A DNA stretch of 64,000 nt from Chloroflexota bacterium (GCA_023381515.1 JAMCQI010000049.1:130390-194389); one strand, 5' to 3'; positions 1-10,234 are shown, counted from the stretch's first letter. The notes: generated from the sequence alone by a model not told the origin. Translations and numbers: made by a program.

Positions 1-621
1 CTCGATACTTACCTCAATACTGTGATCGATCACGGCTTGAATGCGTCGACGTTCACGGCGCTTGTGATCATTTCCACCGGCTCTGATTTGGTCTCGGCGA
101 TCGTCGGTGCGATCGGGGCTCTGAAAGGGCCGCTCCATGGAGGGGCTCCCGGACCCGCGCTCAATACAGTCTTTGAAATCGGCGAGGCGAGTCGCGCCGA
201 GAGCGTGCTGCGGGCCAAGCTTGACCGCAACGAACGACTCATGGGGTTTGGGCACCGGGTGTACCGGGCACGCGACCCGCGTGCGGATGTGCTCGCCGCG
301 GCGGCCGAGCGCCTGTACCAGAACGGCGGGGATATGGCTCTCTACAACCTCGCAAAGTCGGTGGAGCAGACCGCGCTCAGACTCCTTGCCGAGTATCATC
401 CCGAGCGCAAATTGCAGACGAATGTCGAATTCTATACCGCGCTGGTCTTGCACGGACTCGCCCTGCCGACGGACCTTTTCAGTCCCACGTTCGCAGCCAG
501 CCGCACGGCCGGGTGGATCGCACACTGTGAGGAACAGCGTGAACAGAACAAGCTGATTCGTCCGAGCTCAGAGTACATCGGAGTCCGGGGACGGAGGTGG
601 GTGCCGGTTGAGGCGCGGTGA
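1..621 (+). CDS. gltA: Citrate synthase, C-terminal part (5' end outside window)
   Basis: Condenses oxaloacetate and acetyl-CoA in the cytoplasmic TCA cycle. The open frame runs in from position 1, so the N-terminal part lies outside the window. Visible family motifs are GPLHGGAPG with the catalytic His, GFGHRVYRARDPRADVL (oxaloacetate-binding His/Arg), and NVEFYTALVLHGLALPTDLF near the C-terminus. The last motif has Glu where E. coli GltA has the catalytic Asp (NVDFY). I believe this variant also occurs in actinobacterial citrate/methylcitrate synthases, so methylcitrate synthase cannot be excluded. No terminator is evident after the stop. Confidence 0.93.
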   Translation, partial: LDTYLNTVIDHGLNASTFTALVIISTGSDLVSAIVGAIGALKGPLHGGAPGPALNTVFEIGEASRAESVLRAKLDRNERLMGFGHRVYRARDPRADVLAAAAERLYQNGGDMALYNLAKSVEQTALRLLAEYHPERKLQTNVEFYTALVLHGLALPTDLFSPTFAASRTAGWIAHCEEQREQNKLIRPSSEYIGVRGRRWVPVEAR

Positions 622-734
622 GGAACCGGAGGTTGTGGGGGCAGTTTTCGGCCAAAGGTAGGGAAAGTCCCCATAGCGCATTCTGCTCACCCGTGCCATA
701 CTGTTTTGGTATTGTCACACGCAAGGCACAGTGT

Positions 735-980
735 ATGCACGCGTCGATAACTCATGTCACGAGCGGTCACATTATCGCCGTCCAGGAAGAGCGTTTTCGC
801 GTTCTCACCGATGACGGGCAGGGACTGGTTCTCTCGCTCGCCCATGACGTCCCTCTCGATTCGAGCGACCTCGCCGCGCTCCAGGCTGCGGGCGCGCATG
901 TGATTGTTCGTTATACGGGCCGTCCCAATTTGGAAATGGGTACGGCCCACTCTATTCGTTCCATGTCGCCCGCCGAGTAA
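735..980 (+). CDS. Small hypothetical protein (81 aa)
   Basis: An 81-residue acidic soluble protein starting MHASITHVTSGHIIAVQEER. The frame is open further upstream (to 618), but residues before this ATG read like translated intergenic sequence. The protein has beta-strand-like alternation (HIIAVQEERFRVLTDDGQGLVLSL would fit a small beta barrel) and no signal peptide or membrane segment. It lies 48 bp before the formate dehydrogenase alpha gene in the same direction and could share its transcript. No family recognised. Confidence 0.55.
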   Translation: MHASITHVTSGHIIAVQEERFRVLTDDGQGLVLSLAHDVPLDSSDLAALQAAGAHVIVRYTGRPNLEMGTAHSIRSMSPAE

Positions 981-1027
981 TTTGGAGCCTAAATCCCTGA
1001 CTTGGTTTTCCTATTCTCAGCTCCCTC

Positions 1028-4000
1028 ATGTCCAGAAAACCTATGGCAAAGCCGTTCCGGGACAAGCTCGTAAAAGCGTTTCAAGATTGGTCCCTCCCTC
1101 GCCAGATTGTCGGTGAAGACGCCATGAGCACGGCCGCGGAAAGCGAAGGGTCCCGCCGCTGGCGGCCGCGTCTCGAGCAAGCCGACCGCGTTGGCACAAG
1201 CATCTGCCCCTATTGCGCCGTCGGGTGCGCCCAACTCGTCTATGCGCGCGGGAATGACGTGCTCCACATCGAAGGCGACCCGCGCGGCCCGATCAATCAA
1301 GGCACCCTCTGCCCCAAAGGGGCCGCGACCATCGGCTGGATGATGAACCCCAACCGTCTGACCAAGGTCAGGTACCGGGCTCCCTATTCCGATCATTGGG
1401 AAGACCGCTCGCTCGATTGGGCCATGGACCGCATCGCCACTCTCGTCAAGCAGACGCGCGACGAGACTTTTGTGCGCCATCTCCCCGACGGCCAGACCGT
1501 GAACCACACCATGGCCATCGCCGAATTGGGCGGCGCCACCCTCGATAACGAAGAGAACTATCTCATCAAAAAGCTCTTCGGAGGCGGCCTGGGGATGGTG
1601 TGGATCGAGAACCAGGCCAGAGTCTGACACAGCTCCTCGGTGCCCAGTTTGGGCGCCAGTTTCGGGCGAGGGGCGGCGACTACCGCACAGTGGGATATCG
1701 CGAACGCGAACTGCGTCATGATCATGGGGTCCAACATGGCGGAAGCGCACCCGATCGCCTTTCGCTTTGCGCTCCAGGCGAAAGAAAAAGGGGCGACGAT
1801 CATCCACGCCGACCCCCGTTTTACCCGCACCTCGGCGCTCGCAGATATCTATGCCCCCGTGCGCGCCGGATCCGATATTGCCTTCCTCGGCGGGATCATT
1901 CACTATCTCCTCGAAAACGATCTCTGGTTCAAAGAGTATGTCCTGAACTATACGGACATGGCCAACATCGTCGAAGATGATTTCCGGGACGCGAGCGAAT
2001 TAGATGGGCTTTTCTCCGGGTGGGATCCCATGACGCGTTCGTATCACATCGACTCGTGGCAGTACAAGGGAGAAATGGCCCGCTCTGAGCTGGCCGAGCA
2101 TTACGCCCAGACGAGCATGGCGCGGAGCGAAACGTTTAAACCGGGCACGCCCGGCAACCCGCCGACCGATCCGACGCTCCAGAACCCGAAATGCGTTTAC
2201 CAGATTCTGAAGCGGCATTATGCGGCATACACACCGGAAATGGTCGAGCGGGTGACCGGCTGTCCGAAAGAGACCTTTCTTCAGGTCGCCGAGACTCTGG
2301 CGCGCAATTCGGGACGGGATCGCACGACGGCGTGGTGCTACGCCGTCGGATGGACGCATCACACGACCGGTGTCCAGATGATCCGAGCGGCGGCGATCAT
2401 CCAGACTCTTCTGGGAAATATCGGCCGGCCGGGGGGCGGCATTCTCGCGTTGCGCGGTCACTCGAGCATTCAGGGGAGTACGGATATCCCGACGCTCTAC
2501 AACCTCCTTCCCGGTTACTTGCCTCAGCCGAAGACGAACGCGCCGCACTCGAGCTTGAAGCAGTACCTGGAAACCGAGACGGCTGAAACCGGATGGTGGG
2601 CGAACTTGCCGAAATACGCGGTGAGCCTCCTCCGCGCGTGGTACGGGGACCATGCCAGATCCGATAATGAGTGGGGCTATCAGTGGGTCCCAAAGATCAC
2701 CGGCGATCATTCCCAATTGCCGATGACGCTTGCGATTCGGAACGGCACGATCCGGGGGCTGCTCCTCATCGGCCAGAATCCGGTGATCGGCGGGCACAAT
2801 ACCCACCTGCTCCGTATGGCGCTGCCCAACTTGGAGTGGATGGTGGTGCGAGACATCTTTGAAAACGAGGCGGCGTCCTATTGGTATAAATCGCCGGAAG
2901 TCGAGCGGGGCGAATTACGCCCGGAGGATATCAAGACCGAAATCTTTCTACTCCCCGCCGCGCTGCCCGGAGAGAAGGAAGGCACCTTTACGAATACGCA
3001 CCGGCTGATCCAGTGGCATGACAAGGTGGTGGATCCCCCAAGAGATTCCCGCTCGGATACCTGGTTTGTATACCATCTCGGCCGGCGCCTGAAAATCCTT
3101 TACGCAGACAGCGTTGACTCCAAGGACGATCCGATCAAGAACCTGACGTGGGATTATGGCACCCAGGGCCCGCTGGACGAACCGGTGGTCGAAGCGATCA
3201 CCAAAGAGATCAACGGCTATACGTGGCCCGACCGCAACCAAATCGCGGGCTTTGCCGACCTCAAGGACGACGGCTCGACGGCCTGCGGATGCTGGATCTA
3301 CACGGGTGTTTACCCGACGAACGATCACAACCAGGCGCGCTCGCGCAAGAATGACGGCCCGGACGGGCCGGGTACGCACCTGGGCTGGGGATTTGCGTGG
3401 CCGGCGAATCGCCGCATCCTCTACAACCGCGCTTCGGCCGATCCGGACGGCAAGCCCTGGTCCGAAGCCAAACGCTATGTCTGGTGGGATGAGACCGCGA
3501 GGCAATGGACCGGTTACGACGCGGTGGATTTTCAACTGGACAAACGGCCTGACTATCAGCCGGATTGGCCCGCGGAGCCCAAGGGCATGGAGGCGCTCAG
3601 CGGCAAGGCTCCCTTTATCATGCTCTCCACAGGCAAAGCGTGTCTCTTTGTGCCCGCGGGGCTGAGAGACGGACCGCTCCCGACGCATTACGAACCGGTC
3701 GAGTCGCCCACCGCGAATCCTCTCTATGCTCAGCAAGACAATCCGGCGGCTAAAAAATGGAGCCTGCCGGGGAATACGTACCACGCCGTGGCTGACTCGA
3801 ACTACCCTTACGTGATCACAACCTATCGCCTCACGGAACATCATTCGGGCGCGATTCCCACGCGCATGGTCCCTTCCACCGCCGAACTGCAGCCTGAAGG
3901 TTTTGCCGAGATCCCGCCAGAGTTGGCCGCGGAAAAGGGGATCGAGAACCTGGACTGGGTGGTGATCTCGACCGCGCGTGGAGCGATTGAGACGCGCGCC

Positions 4001-4210
4001 CTCGTCACCGACCGTCTGCGACCCTTTGAAATCGCCGGACGCCGCGTCTATCAGATCGGCATGCCCTGGCATTTTGGGTGGCAGGGATATGCGACGGGCG
4101 ATATTGCCAACACGCTTTCGGCCATCGTCGGCGACCCGAACACGACGATCCATGAAGGCAAGGCGTTCACATGCAACCTGCGCAAAGGGCGTTTGCGGGC
4201 TGGATCATGA
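1028..4210 (+). CDS. fdnG: Formate dehydrogenase-N type alpha subunit, selenoprotein (Sec at TGA 1625-1627)
   Basis: Catalytic Mo/W-bis-MGD subunit oxidising formate to CO2. The reading frame is interrupted only by TGA at 1625-1627. Translation continues in frame as ARV-U-HSSSVPSLGASFGRG, matching the Sec-His site of E. coli FdnG (ARV-U-H). CxxCxxxC plus a fourth Cys (C60, C63, C67, C95 counted from 1028) binds the N-terminal [4Fe-4S] cluster, and K97 follows. DPRFTRT and the molybdopterin domains are intact to the end. Length is about 1060 aa, close to the family's 1015. Start is uncertain: 1028, 1043 and 1124 are in-frame ATGs and none has a strong RBS (GGTGAAG precedes 1124). No Tat signal is visible, unlike E. 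coli FdnG. The stop overlaps the beta-subunit start (ATGA at 4207-4210), indicating coupled translation. Confidence 0.93.
1639..1657 (+). promoter_or_regulatory. SECIS-like hairpin for selenocysteine insertion
   Basis: Exactly 11 nt after TGA 1625-1627 a hairpin forms: GGTGCCC (1639-1645), loop AGTTT (1646-1650), GGGCGCC (1651-1657), seven pairs with one G-U. E. coli fdhF has the same geometry: UGA, 11 nt, then the upper stem with a GU-containing apical loop recognised by SelB. The hairpin lies inside the coding sequence, as expected in bacteria. Confidence 0.85.
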
Positions 4211-5109
4211 TTCATCCTCGCGTTCTTGACCACACGGACAGCATTCTCCCAGGAATGATTCCCGACGAATCCGAATTATCGGCGGGAGTGAGAATCGTGC
4301 CCGGCCGCCGCTATGGCTTTTTTACGGACACTTCGCTCTGCATCGGCTGCAAGGCCTGCGAGGTAGCCTGCAAGGAATGGAATCTGCTTCCGGCCGACCA
4401 CATCGGTCTAACCGGCATGAGCTACGACAACACGGGCAGTCTGTCGGCCACCACGTGGCGGCATGTCACGTTTGTCGAAAAGATACGTGGGGCGGACGGC
4501 CGGCGCGTCAGTATCCTCAAGCCCTTTCAGAGCCATTGGCTGATGATGAGCGACGTGTGCAAACACTGCAAGAATGCCGGCTGTGTCGACGCCTGCCCTA
4601 CCGGCGCGCTCTTTCGCACCGAGTACGATACCGTCGTCGTCCAACAGGACATTTGTAACGGCTGCGGCTATTGTGTTCCCTCCTGCCCCTTTGGCGTGAT
4701 CGACCTCAATCTCTACGACGGCAAGGCGCACAAGTGCACGCTCTGCTACGACCGCTTGAAAGGCGGTTTGGAGCCGGCGTGTGCAAAATCCTGCCCGACG
4801 GATTCGATCCAATTTGGCCAAGTAGAAGAACTGCAGATTCGGGCGCAAAAACGCGTGGCTGCTCTCCACAAGCTGGGCGTGCGGAATGCTTACCTCTATG
4901 GAGTGCCGGGTTCTCCGGGCGCGACCTGCGACATCGATTCGCTGAACGCCTTCTTTCTCCTCCTCGACCGGCCGGAGGTCTATAACTTGCCCACGGCGCC
5001 GGTGCTCCCAGCCGCGCGCGTCCCGGAAGGACTGGCTCTAGGCATGTTGACGATGGCAGGACTCGGGTTGGCAGCGGCCATGTGCTTTCTGCAAGGCAGG
5101 AGAAAGTAA
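4207..5109 (+). CDS. fdnH: Formate dehydrogenase iron-sulfur (beta) subunit
   Basis: Electron-transfer subunit, 300 aa from ATG 4207. It carries four ferredoxin-type cysteine clusters: CIGCKACEVACKEW (from C45), CKHCKNAGCVDACPTGAL, CNGCGYCVPSCPFGV and CTLCYDRLKGG/CAKSCP, the FdnH/HybA pattern for four [4Fe-4S] clusters. A single hydrophobic C-terminal segment (LALGMLTMAGLGLAAAMCF, about residues 270-292) followed by GRRK resembles the FdnH membrane anchor. ATG 4207 overlaps the alpha stop; the frame is also open to an upstream ATG at 4171. No FdnI cytochrome b gamma subunit follows; the only nearby quinone-reactive candidate is the NrfD-like gene at 7930. Confidence 0.93.
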   Translation: MIHPRVLDHTDSILPGMIPDESELSAGVRIVPGRRYGFFTDTSLCIGCKACEVACKEWNLLPADHIGLTGMSYDNTGSLSATTWRHVTFVEKIRGADGRRVSILKPFQSHWLMMSDVCKHCKNAGCVDACPTGALFRTEYDTVVVQQDICNGCGYCVPSCPFGVIDLNLYDGKAHKCTLCYDRLKGGLEPACAKSCPTDSIQFGQVEELQIRAQKRVAALHKLGVRNAYLYGVPGSPGATCDIDSLNAFFLLLDRPEVYNLPTAPVLPAARVPEGLALGMLTMAGLGLAAAMCFLQGRRK

Positions 5110-5124
5110 ATCCCTCGTTCGGAG

Positions 5125-6879
5125 CTAACCCTCCCCCATCCGCGCCACCCGGCCGCGAACCAGCGTGAGCGGGACGATAGCGCAGAGCAAGCTGGCCGCA
5201 CCCCCGGCCGCCAGGCCGACAGCTTGACCCACAATTTCCGGGCCCCCTAGGAGTGCAAACGCAATGGGAGGACCAAAAAAGAGGACGAGAACAGTGCCGA
5301 GGTAACCGAAACTCGCCAGGGCGGCAGCGCAACCGGCAGCGCCCCGCGTCATTCTGCGTGGGTCTTGCCACTGCAGATTCGCGCCGACCACGCCAAAAGC
5401 GAGATTGACGCCTGCCGCGCCCGCAATCGCGAGCGCAATCACCGGCATCCCAAACAGTAATGCGGCCGGTCCGGTTCCCTGCCACACGGAAAAGAGGAGC
5501 AGGAACCCCCATCCGAGCGCGAGGGTGGGAAGGAAGGCAATGAGGAACTTGGCTCCCAGAAGCTCATTTTCGCTCACCGGCGCTGACTTGATCAGCCAAT
5601 AGTGCTTGCCCTCTTGCGAAAAGCTCATCAATGCCAGCCGCGACAAGAGCGACCAGCCGACAAAGAGCGCAATGGCGACATTGCCATAGACCCATGCACT
5701 TTTGATTGTCTGTACGAACCACGCAGGTGCTTCACCTCGTCCCGTGGACAGGTCGCCGCCTCCCCGCAAAAAGACCATCCCGTAAACCAAACCCAGAATC
5801 ATCGGCGTGAGCAGCTGAGACATATTGCGCAGGTCGCGGCGAATCACGCGCGCATCTTTCGCAATCAATCCGCGCACAGGCGCGGGCAGCAAGCGACCCA
5901 ACAGCGCGTCTCCAGGCGCGCTGGCCGCCGTCGCGGCGCGGACCGGCCGGGTCGTTTTCCGACGACGAGTTCCTACCTGCATGCGCGTCCAACCCGTGAA
6001 GTAGAGGCGCTCGGCAGTACTCAGGGTCACTCCAAAGATGGCGCTCGCGAGACCGACCGTGACGAGCAGAAAGAAGACTCCGGAGACCCAGCGGCCCTGG
6101 CCAATATCGACCAGTCCGCGTCCTGCCCACGCGAGAGGCGACCAGGGCACATCCAGACGTGAGAGCAGACCAAGCGCCTGCGACACCTGCGCCTGAGAGG
6201 GCCGTGACGACCGGGCCAGGTACTGGGATTGGGAGCAAACAAGTGAAAGGAGGCTGCCGAAGAGCGCCAGGACCTCCGCAACCCGGCGCGCCGGAAAGAT
6301 GCGCACAATGCCCATGACGAGCAAGCTCGCCAGCCCCGCGGCGCCAAGCACCAAGGCGACCAGAACGACGACGACGAGCGGATAGTAGAGGACATTGTAC
6401 CCACCGGTCACACCCAACCCGAAGAGTACGGGCAATCCGAACAGGAGGACGAGACCGAGGTTGGGCAGCACCGCCTGGAGCATCTTGGTCACGAACACTG
6501 CGCGGACCGGCACCGGCGAGCTGAGCAGAAAATCCATGTCCCCGGCCAGATACAGCGCCTGGAGCAGAACGCCGGAACTAAAGATCAGTACTCCGCCGAA
6601 CGCAATCGTAGCGATCAGGACCGGGACGGTGGAGAGAAAGAGGGTGGGATCGACGAGGCCGGCCAGTTCGGGGGAACGCAGCGCGGAGAGGATGGCCCAA
6701 CTGACCGCAAAGACGCCGACCGCGGCTCCGAGCACGATCAGGGCGATGACCACATAGCCGATCTTGCGCAGCCATTTCGCTCGCCGAAAGTTGCTTAAGG
6801 TGATGGACCAGCTGAGACGCAGCAACTTCCAGACATAGCGCCACAGGGGGTATTCGGCACGCACGCGGGCCAGACTCAC
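5125..6879 (-). CDS. ABC-2 type transporter permease, 584 aa
   Basis: Large polytopic membrane protein with about 12 hydrophobic segments and no ATPase motifs. Examples are GYVVIALIVLGAAVGVFAV near the N-terminus and AVGLAAGGAASLLCAIVPLT at the C-terminus. Its GTG start (6877-6879) overlaps the stop of the upstream ATPase gene in a GTGA arrangement, so the two form a translationally coupled exporter. The substrate is unknown. It converges on the formate dehydrogenase operon with only 15 bp between stop codons and no obvious terminator hairpin. Confidence 0.85.
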   Translation of the reverse strand: MSLARVRAEYPLWRYVWKLLRLSWSITLSNFRRAKWLRKIGYVVIALIVLGAAVGVFAVSWAILSALRSPELAGLVDPTLFLSTVPVLIATIAFGGVLIFSSGVLLQALYLAGDMDFLLSSPVPVRAVFVTKMLQAVLPNLGLVLLFGLPVLFGLGVTGGYNVLYYPLVVVVLVALVLGAAGLASLLVMGIVRIFPARRVAEVLALFGSLLSLVCSQSQYLARSSRPSQAQVSQALGLLSRLDVPWSPLAWAGRGLVDIGQGRWVSGVFFLLVTVGLASAIFGVTLSTAERLYFTGWTRMQVGTRRRKTTRPVRAATAASAPGDALLGRLLPAPVRGLIAKDARVIRRDLRNMSQLLTPMILGLVYGMVFLRGGGDLSTGRGEAPAWFVQTIKSAWVYGNVAIALFVGWSLLSRLALMSFSQEGKHYWLIKSAPVSENELLGAKFLIAFLPTLALGWGFLLLFSVWQGTGPAALLFGMPVIALAIAGAAGVNLAFGVVGANLQWQDPRRMTRGAAGCAAALASFGYLGTVLVLFFGPPIAFALLGGPEIVGQAVGLAAGGAASLLCAIVPLTLVRGRVARMGEG

Positions 6880-7646
6880 CGCAGCACCTCGGCGATGGCC
6901 GCGTCCTCCGCCCCGCCCGTCAATCCCAGAAAGACATCTTCCAGGTTCGTCGCGCCCCCGCTGGACGCGCGCAGCTCACTCATCGTGCCCACGGCGACCA
7001 GTTCACCCTTGTCGATTATGCCGATCCGGTCGCACATGCGCTCGGCGATTTCTAGAATGTGAGTGGATAGGAATACGGCCGCCCCGCGATCGGCCATTTG
7101 ACGCAGCATGTCTTTGATAAGGCGGGCGGACTTGGGGTCGAGCCCGACGGTTGGCTCGTCGAGGACCAATACATGCGGGTCGTGCATGAGAGCAGCGGCG
7201 AGCGCGGTTTTCTGCCGCATGCCGTGGCTGTATGAGTCAATCAGATCGTCCCCCGCTTCGCCGAGGTCGAACAGGCGCAAGAGTTCGTCGATGCGCCGCT
7301 CGACCTGCCCGTGCTCCATATCGTAGAGATCGCCCACAAAGCGGAGCAATTCGCGTGCGGAAAGCTTGGGATAGAGGTTCGGCTCGTCGGGTACATAGCC
7401 GCTCGCCGCCTTGGCTTGCATGGGTTGGGTCACGACGTCGCATCCCGCGACCCGAACGACGCCCGACGTGGGGCGCAGCAGGCCAACAATCATCTTGATC
7501 GTCGTCGTTTTGCCCGCGCCATTGGGCCCGAGAAAACCGAAAATCTCGCCGCCGCGCACTGATAAAGTCACATTGTTGACGGCGGTCTTGTCGCCATAGC
7601 GCTTGACCAGATGGTCCGTTTCAATCAGGACATTGGCAGCTGCCAC
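6876..7646 (-). CDS. ABC transporter ATP-binding protein (CcmA/YhaQ type)
   Basis: About 256-residue nucleotide-binding subunit for the adjacent permease. Walker A GPNGAGKTTT, a YSHGMRQK signature (variant of LSGGQ typical of ABC-2 ATPases), Walker B VLVLDEPTVGLDPKSARL and switch His in STHILE are all present. Start is the GTG at 7646, six bases after GGAGAGG; a longer open frame reaches 7718 but has no better RBS. Expected to energise efflux at the inner face of the membrane. Confidence 0.9.
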   Translation of the reverse strand: MAAANVLIETDHLVKRYGDKTAVNNVTLSVRGGEIFGFLGPNGAGKTTTIKMIVGLLRPTSGVVRVAGCDVVTQPMQAKAASGYVPDEPNLYPKLSARELLRFVGDLYDMEHGQVERRIDELLRLFDLGEAGDDLIDSYSHGMRQKTALAAALMHDPHVLVLDEPTVGLDPKSARLIKDMLRQMADRGAAVFLSTHILEIAERMCDRIGIIDKGELVAVGTMSELRASSGGATNLEDVFLGLTGGAEDAAIAEVLR

Positions 7647-7929
7647 AATCACCTCTCCGCATGTTCGGGCGGCCCTGCCGTCGTAAGCATGATCCCCGGT
7701 CAGAGACCAATCCCTCACTCATAGTATACCAGATGGAGAGACAGTCTGACAAATGCGACCGCGGCCCTCACCGCGCCTGATGAATAGGGACAGTGCAAGC
7801 ACAAAGGTAGGGTTAGACCCCATAGACCCCGCGCGCGATGATGGTATACTGTTTTTGCCTTACTTGTCACCTTACGCAGACCCGAGTCCTCTTCCCCTCT
7901 TGGAAGAGCGACATGATGGAGGATGAAAA

Positions 7930-8991
7930 ATGCCCGCCGTGCGCGCGTCTCCAGGGCCGTCCCGTCCAACAAAGCTGCTGCAATCCACAGACCCGTTCAG
8001 CTCACGGTACAGAGGAGAGACCTATTATGGTCTTCCGCCCATCAAGTCCAGCTACTATGGTTGGCTGATCGTCGCGTACTTTTTCATTGGGGGCCTGGCA
8101 AGTCCGCTCCCATTCATTGCCAACATCGTCGATCTCTTTGGTCGCAAGCAAGACCGTGGAGTGGTGCGGGCGGGCCGATACATCGCGCTATTGGGCGCGC
8201 TGATCAGTCCTGTTCTCCTCATCGGCGATCTGCACACGCCGCGGCGCTGGTACAATATGCTGCGCATCTACCGGCGCACCTCGGCGATGTCCATCGGCGC
8301 ATGGGCGCTCGCCACTTTTGGCACCTTTACCGGGGTCGTCGCGTTTGGCCAGGCTCTGGACGATCTCTTTGGTTGGACCTTTGGACGCTGGGTGGCGCGC
8401 CTCTTTACATGGCCGGCCGCTCTGGCGGGCGGGGTCGTCTCGCTTTATACCGGCACACTGCTCGCGGCCACAAATATTCCCCTCTGGACGGGCGGTTTCC
8501 CGTATCTCTCGTCCCTCTTCACCAACTCGGCAGTTTCGACGGCGACGGCCGCGCTGACACTCGCGGCGGAAGCATCTCAAGCCTCGCCGAGCACGCGCCG
8601 GCGTCTCACTTGGCTCGCGCTCTTCGCCAGTGCCACTGAGCTCTTCTTTGCTTCCCTCGTCACCCGCCAGTGGCGGCGTTTCAAGGTGGACGCGCCGCTG
8701 CAAGATGCCTCTATCCGGCGCGGGTGGCGCTATGGCGTCCTTGGCCTCGGAATTGTTGGCCCTCTCGTCGTGCATGTGCTCGAAGTTGTCAGGGGTCGCA
8801 CTCTCCCTCACGTTTCAGCGCTCGCCCCCGTTGGCGCCCTCGTCGGGGGCTTTCTCATGCGTTACGTCTTTATCTTCGCCGGGAATGCTTCCGGCCGTAT
8901 CCCCGAAGACTATTTCCTCTCGACGCAGCCTTCCAGCGGTTCTGGCGAGATTGTCCTGCGGGCCACCGTGCCCGCAGGCGCAAGGAGCTGA
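7930..8991 (+). CDS. NrfD/PsrC-like membrane subunit (polysulfide reductase family)
   Basis: 353-aa polytopic membrane protein with about eight hydrophobic helices. The N-terminal element YYGLPPIKSSYYGWLIVAYF and FIGGLAS are typical of the NrfD family, the quinone-interacting membrane subunit of complex iron-sulfur molybdoenzymes. GGAGG at 7918-7922 lies seven bases before the ATG. The formate dehydrogenase genes at 1-5 kb lack a membrane gamma subunit, so this protein could be their quinone-reducing partner; the physical separation by a convergent ABC pair makes this inference only. Confidence 0.8.
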   Translation: MPAVRASPGPSRPTKLLQSTDPFSSRYRGETYYGLPPIKSSYYGWLIVAYFFIGGLASPLPFIANIVDLFGRKQDRGVVRAGRYIALLGALISPVLLIGDLHTPRRWYNMLRIYRRTSAMSIGAWALATFGTFTGVVAFGQALDDLFGWTFGRWVARLFTWPAALAGGVVSLYTGTLLAATNIPLWTGGFPYLSSLFTNSAVSTATAALTLAAEASQASPSTRRRLTWLALFASATELFFASLVTRQWRRFKVDAPLQDASIRRGWRYGVLGLGIVGPLVVHVLEVVRGRTLPHVSALAPVGALVGGFLMRYVFIFAGNASGRIPEDYFLSTQPSSGSGEIVLRATVPAGARS

Positions 8992-8993
8992 GA

Positions 8994-9371
8994 TTGATCG
9001 ACACAGCTGATGTAAACGTCACTTCAACAGTTGGTCCGCCATCTCCGGCATACCAATGCCGGCAGGCGCTCGAATTGATCGAGGAGATGTTCGGCTTGCC
9101 GCCCCTTCAAGCCATCGCCAAGGCGGACATGCTCGAGCAATTGGTCGCAAACATGCGCGATACCTTCATCGCACGCCTGCGCGATGATCCCGCGTCCCCC
9201 GAAGCGGCTCGCCGGCGCGCCGCTCTGGAGCAAATCAACCCGGCGCTCAGCCTGATCCTCGGCGTTGAATTCCCCGGCGCCGGCCTGGATCTCAAGCCGC
9301 TGGAGCAGGTACGAGACATATTGAGGGGCCTGCTCGCGCAAGGGCTAGTCGCTCAGGAGGAGAACAGCTAG
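8994..9371 (+). CDS. Hypothetical protein downstream of NrfD-like gene (125 aa)
   Basis: Starts at TTG 8994, three bases after the NrfD-like stop, with AAGGAG ending seven bases upstream; the operon position and RBS decide this start. The 125-residue product is soluble and mostly helical (QALELIEEMFGLPPLQAIAK...), with no cysteines that would bind a cluster apart from one near the N-terminus. A role as assembly factor or helper of the membrane oxidoreductase is a guess from position; no family recognised. Confidence 0.6.
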   Translation: MIDTADVNVTSTVGPPSPAYQCRQALELIEEMFGLPPLQAIAKADMLEQLVANMRDTFIARLRDDPASPEAARRRAALEQINPALSLILGVEFPGAGLDLKPLEQVRDILRGLLAQGLVAQEENS

Positions 9372-9655
9372 AATCGCATTCGAGGCGAAAGGCTCCGGCA
9401 GAATTGGACAAATCCGTGCGCTTGAGGTCCGCGTCACAGCGGGTTGTGGAGGGGCATTGCGTAAATGCATCAGCCATGCTAAAATTCTTGCAATTGTGAG
9501 GAGCTCGCGCCTGCGGCGGTCTTGTCGGAACCAAAGGTAAGAGGAGGTAGATCAAGCGCGTAAACCGATTGACGATCGCACGAACCGGACACTGACACGG
9601 TTGCTTCTGGCGTCCTGACCGATTGTCTCCATCAAACTCAACAAGGAGGAACTGA

Positions 9656-10234
9656 ATGGAACACAAATTGCCCCCACTGCCGTATGACCGAAATGCTCTC
9701 GCACCCTATATTTCTGTCGAGACGCTCGACTATCATTACGGCAAACACCATCAGGCGTATGTGAACAATCTCAACAAGCTCATCGTCGGCACCGAGTTCG
9801 AAAACATGCCCTTGGACGAAATCGTCAAGAAAGCCACCGGAGGCATCTTTAACAATGCCGCGCAGGATTGGAACCACACCTTTTACTGGAATTGCTTAAA
9901 GCCCAATGGCGGCGGCGAGCCGAGCGGCGCTTTGGCCGATGCGATCAAGAAGACCTTCGGTTCCTTTGCCCAGTTCAAAGAGAAATATTCGGCGGCCGCG
10001 AACACACTCTTTGGCTCGGGCTGGGCGTGGCTGATCAAGAACACCGATGGGACCCTGGCCATCGAGCAAGCGAGCAACGCGGGCAATCCCCTCAAGGAAG
10101 GGAAAAAGCCTCTTCTCACCTGCGATGTTTGGGAGCACGCCTACTATATCGACTATAAGAACGTCCGGGCGAATTACGTGGAAGCTTTTTGGAAGATCCT
10201 GAACTGGACGTTCGCCGAAGCGAACTTTAAATAG
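9656..10234 (+). CDS. sodB: Superoxide dismutase, Fe type
   Basis: 192-aa cytoplasmic enzyme that dismutates superoxide. Metal ligands are H27 (DYHYGKHH), H74 (DWNHTFYW), D157 and H161 (CDVWEHAYY). Q70 in [10 protein letters not shown] sits at the position where Fe-SODs carry the active-site Gln, as does the [14 protein letters not shown] stretch, so iron specificity is favoured over manganese. Strong RBS AAGGAGG precedes ATG 9656. It is followed by a GC-rich hairpin and is likely monocistronic. It would protect the oxygen-sensitive Fe-S enzymes encoded around it. Confidence 0.95.
   Translation: MEHKLPPLPYDRNALAPYISVETLDYHYGKHHQAYVNNLNKLIVGTEFENMPLDEIVKKATGGIFNNAAQDWNHTFYWNCLKPNGGGEPSGALADAIKKTFGSFAQFKEKYSAAANTLFGSGWAWLIKNTDGTLAIEQASNAGNPLKEGKKPLLTCDVWEHAYYIDYKNVRANYVEAFWKILNWTFAEANFK

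Noticed and set aside
1628..1642. Frameshifted or broken formate dehydrogenase (two separate genes)
   Set aside because: The two ORFs are in the same frame, separated only by TGA at the known Sec position, with a SECIS-like hairpin; a pseudogene is much less likely.
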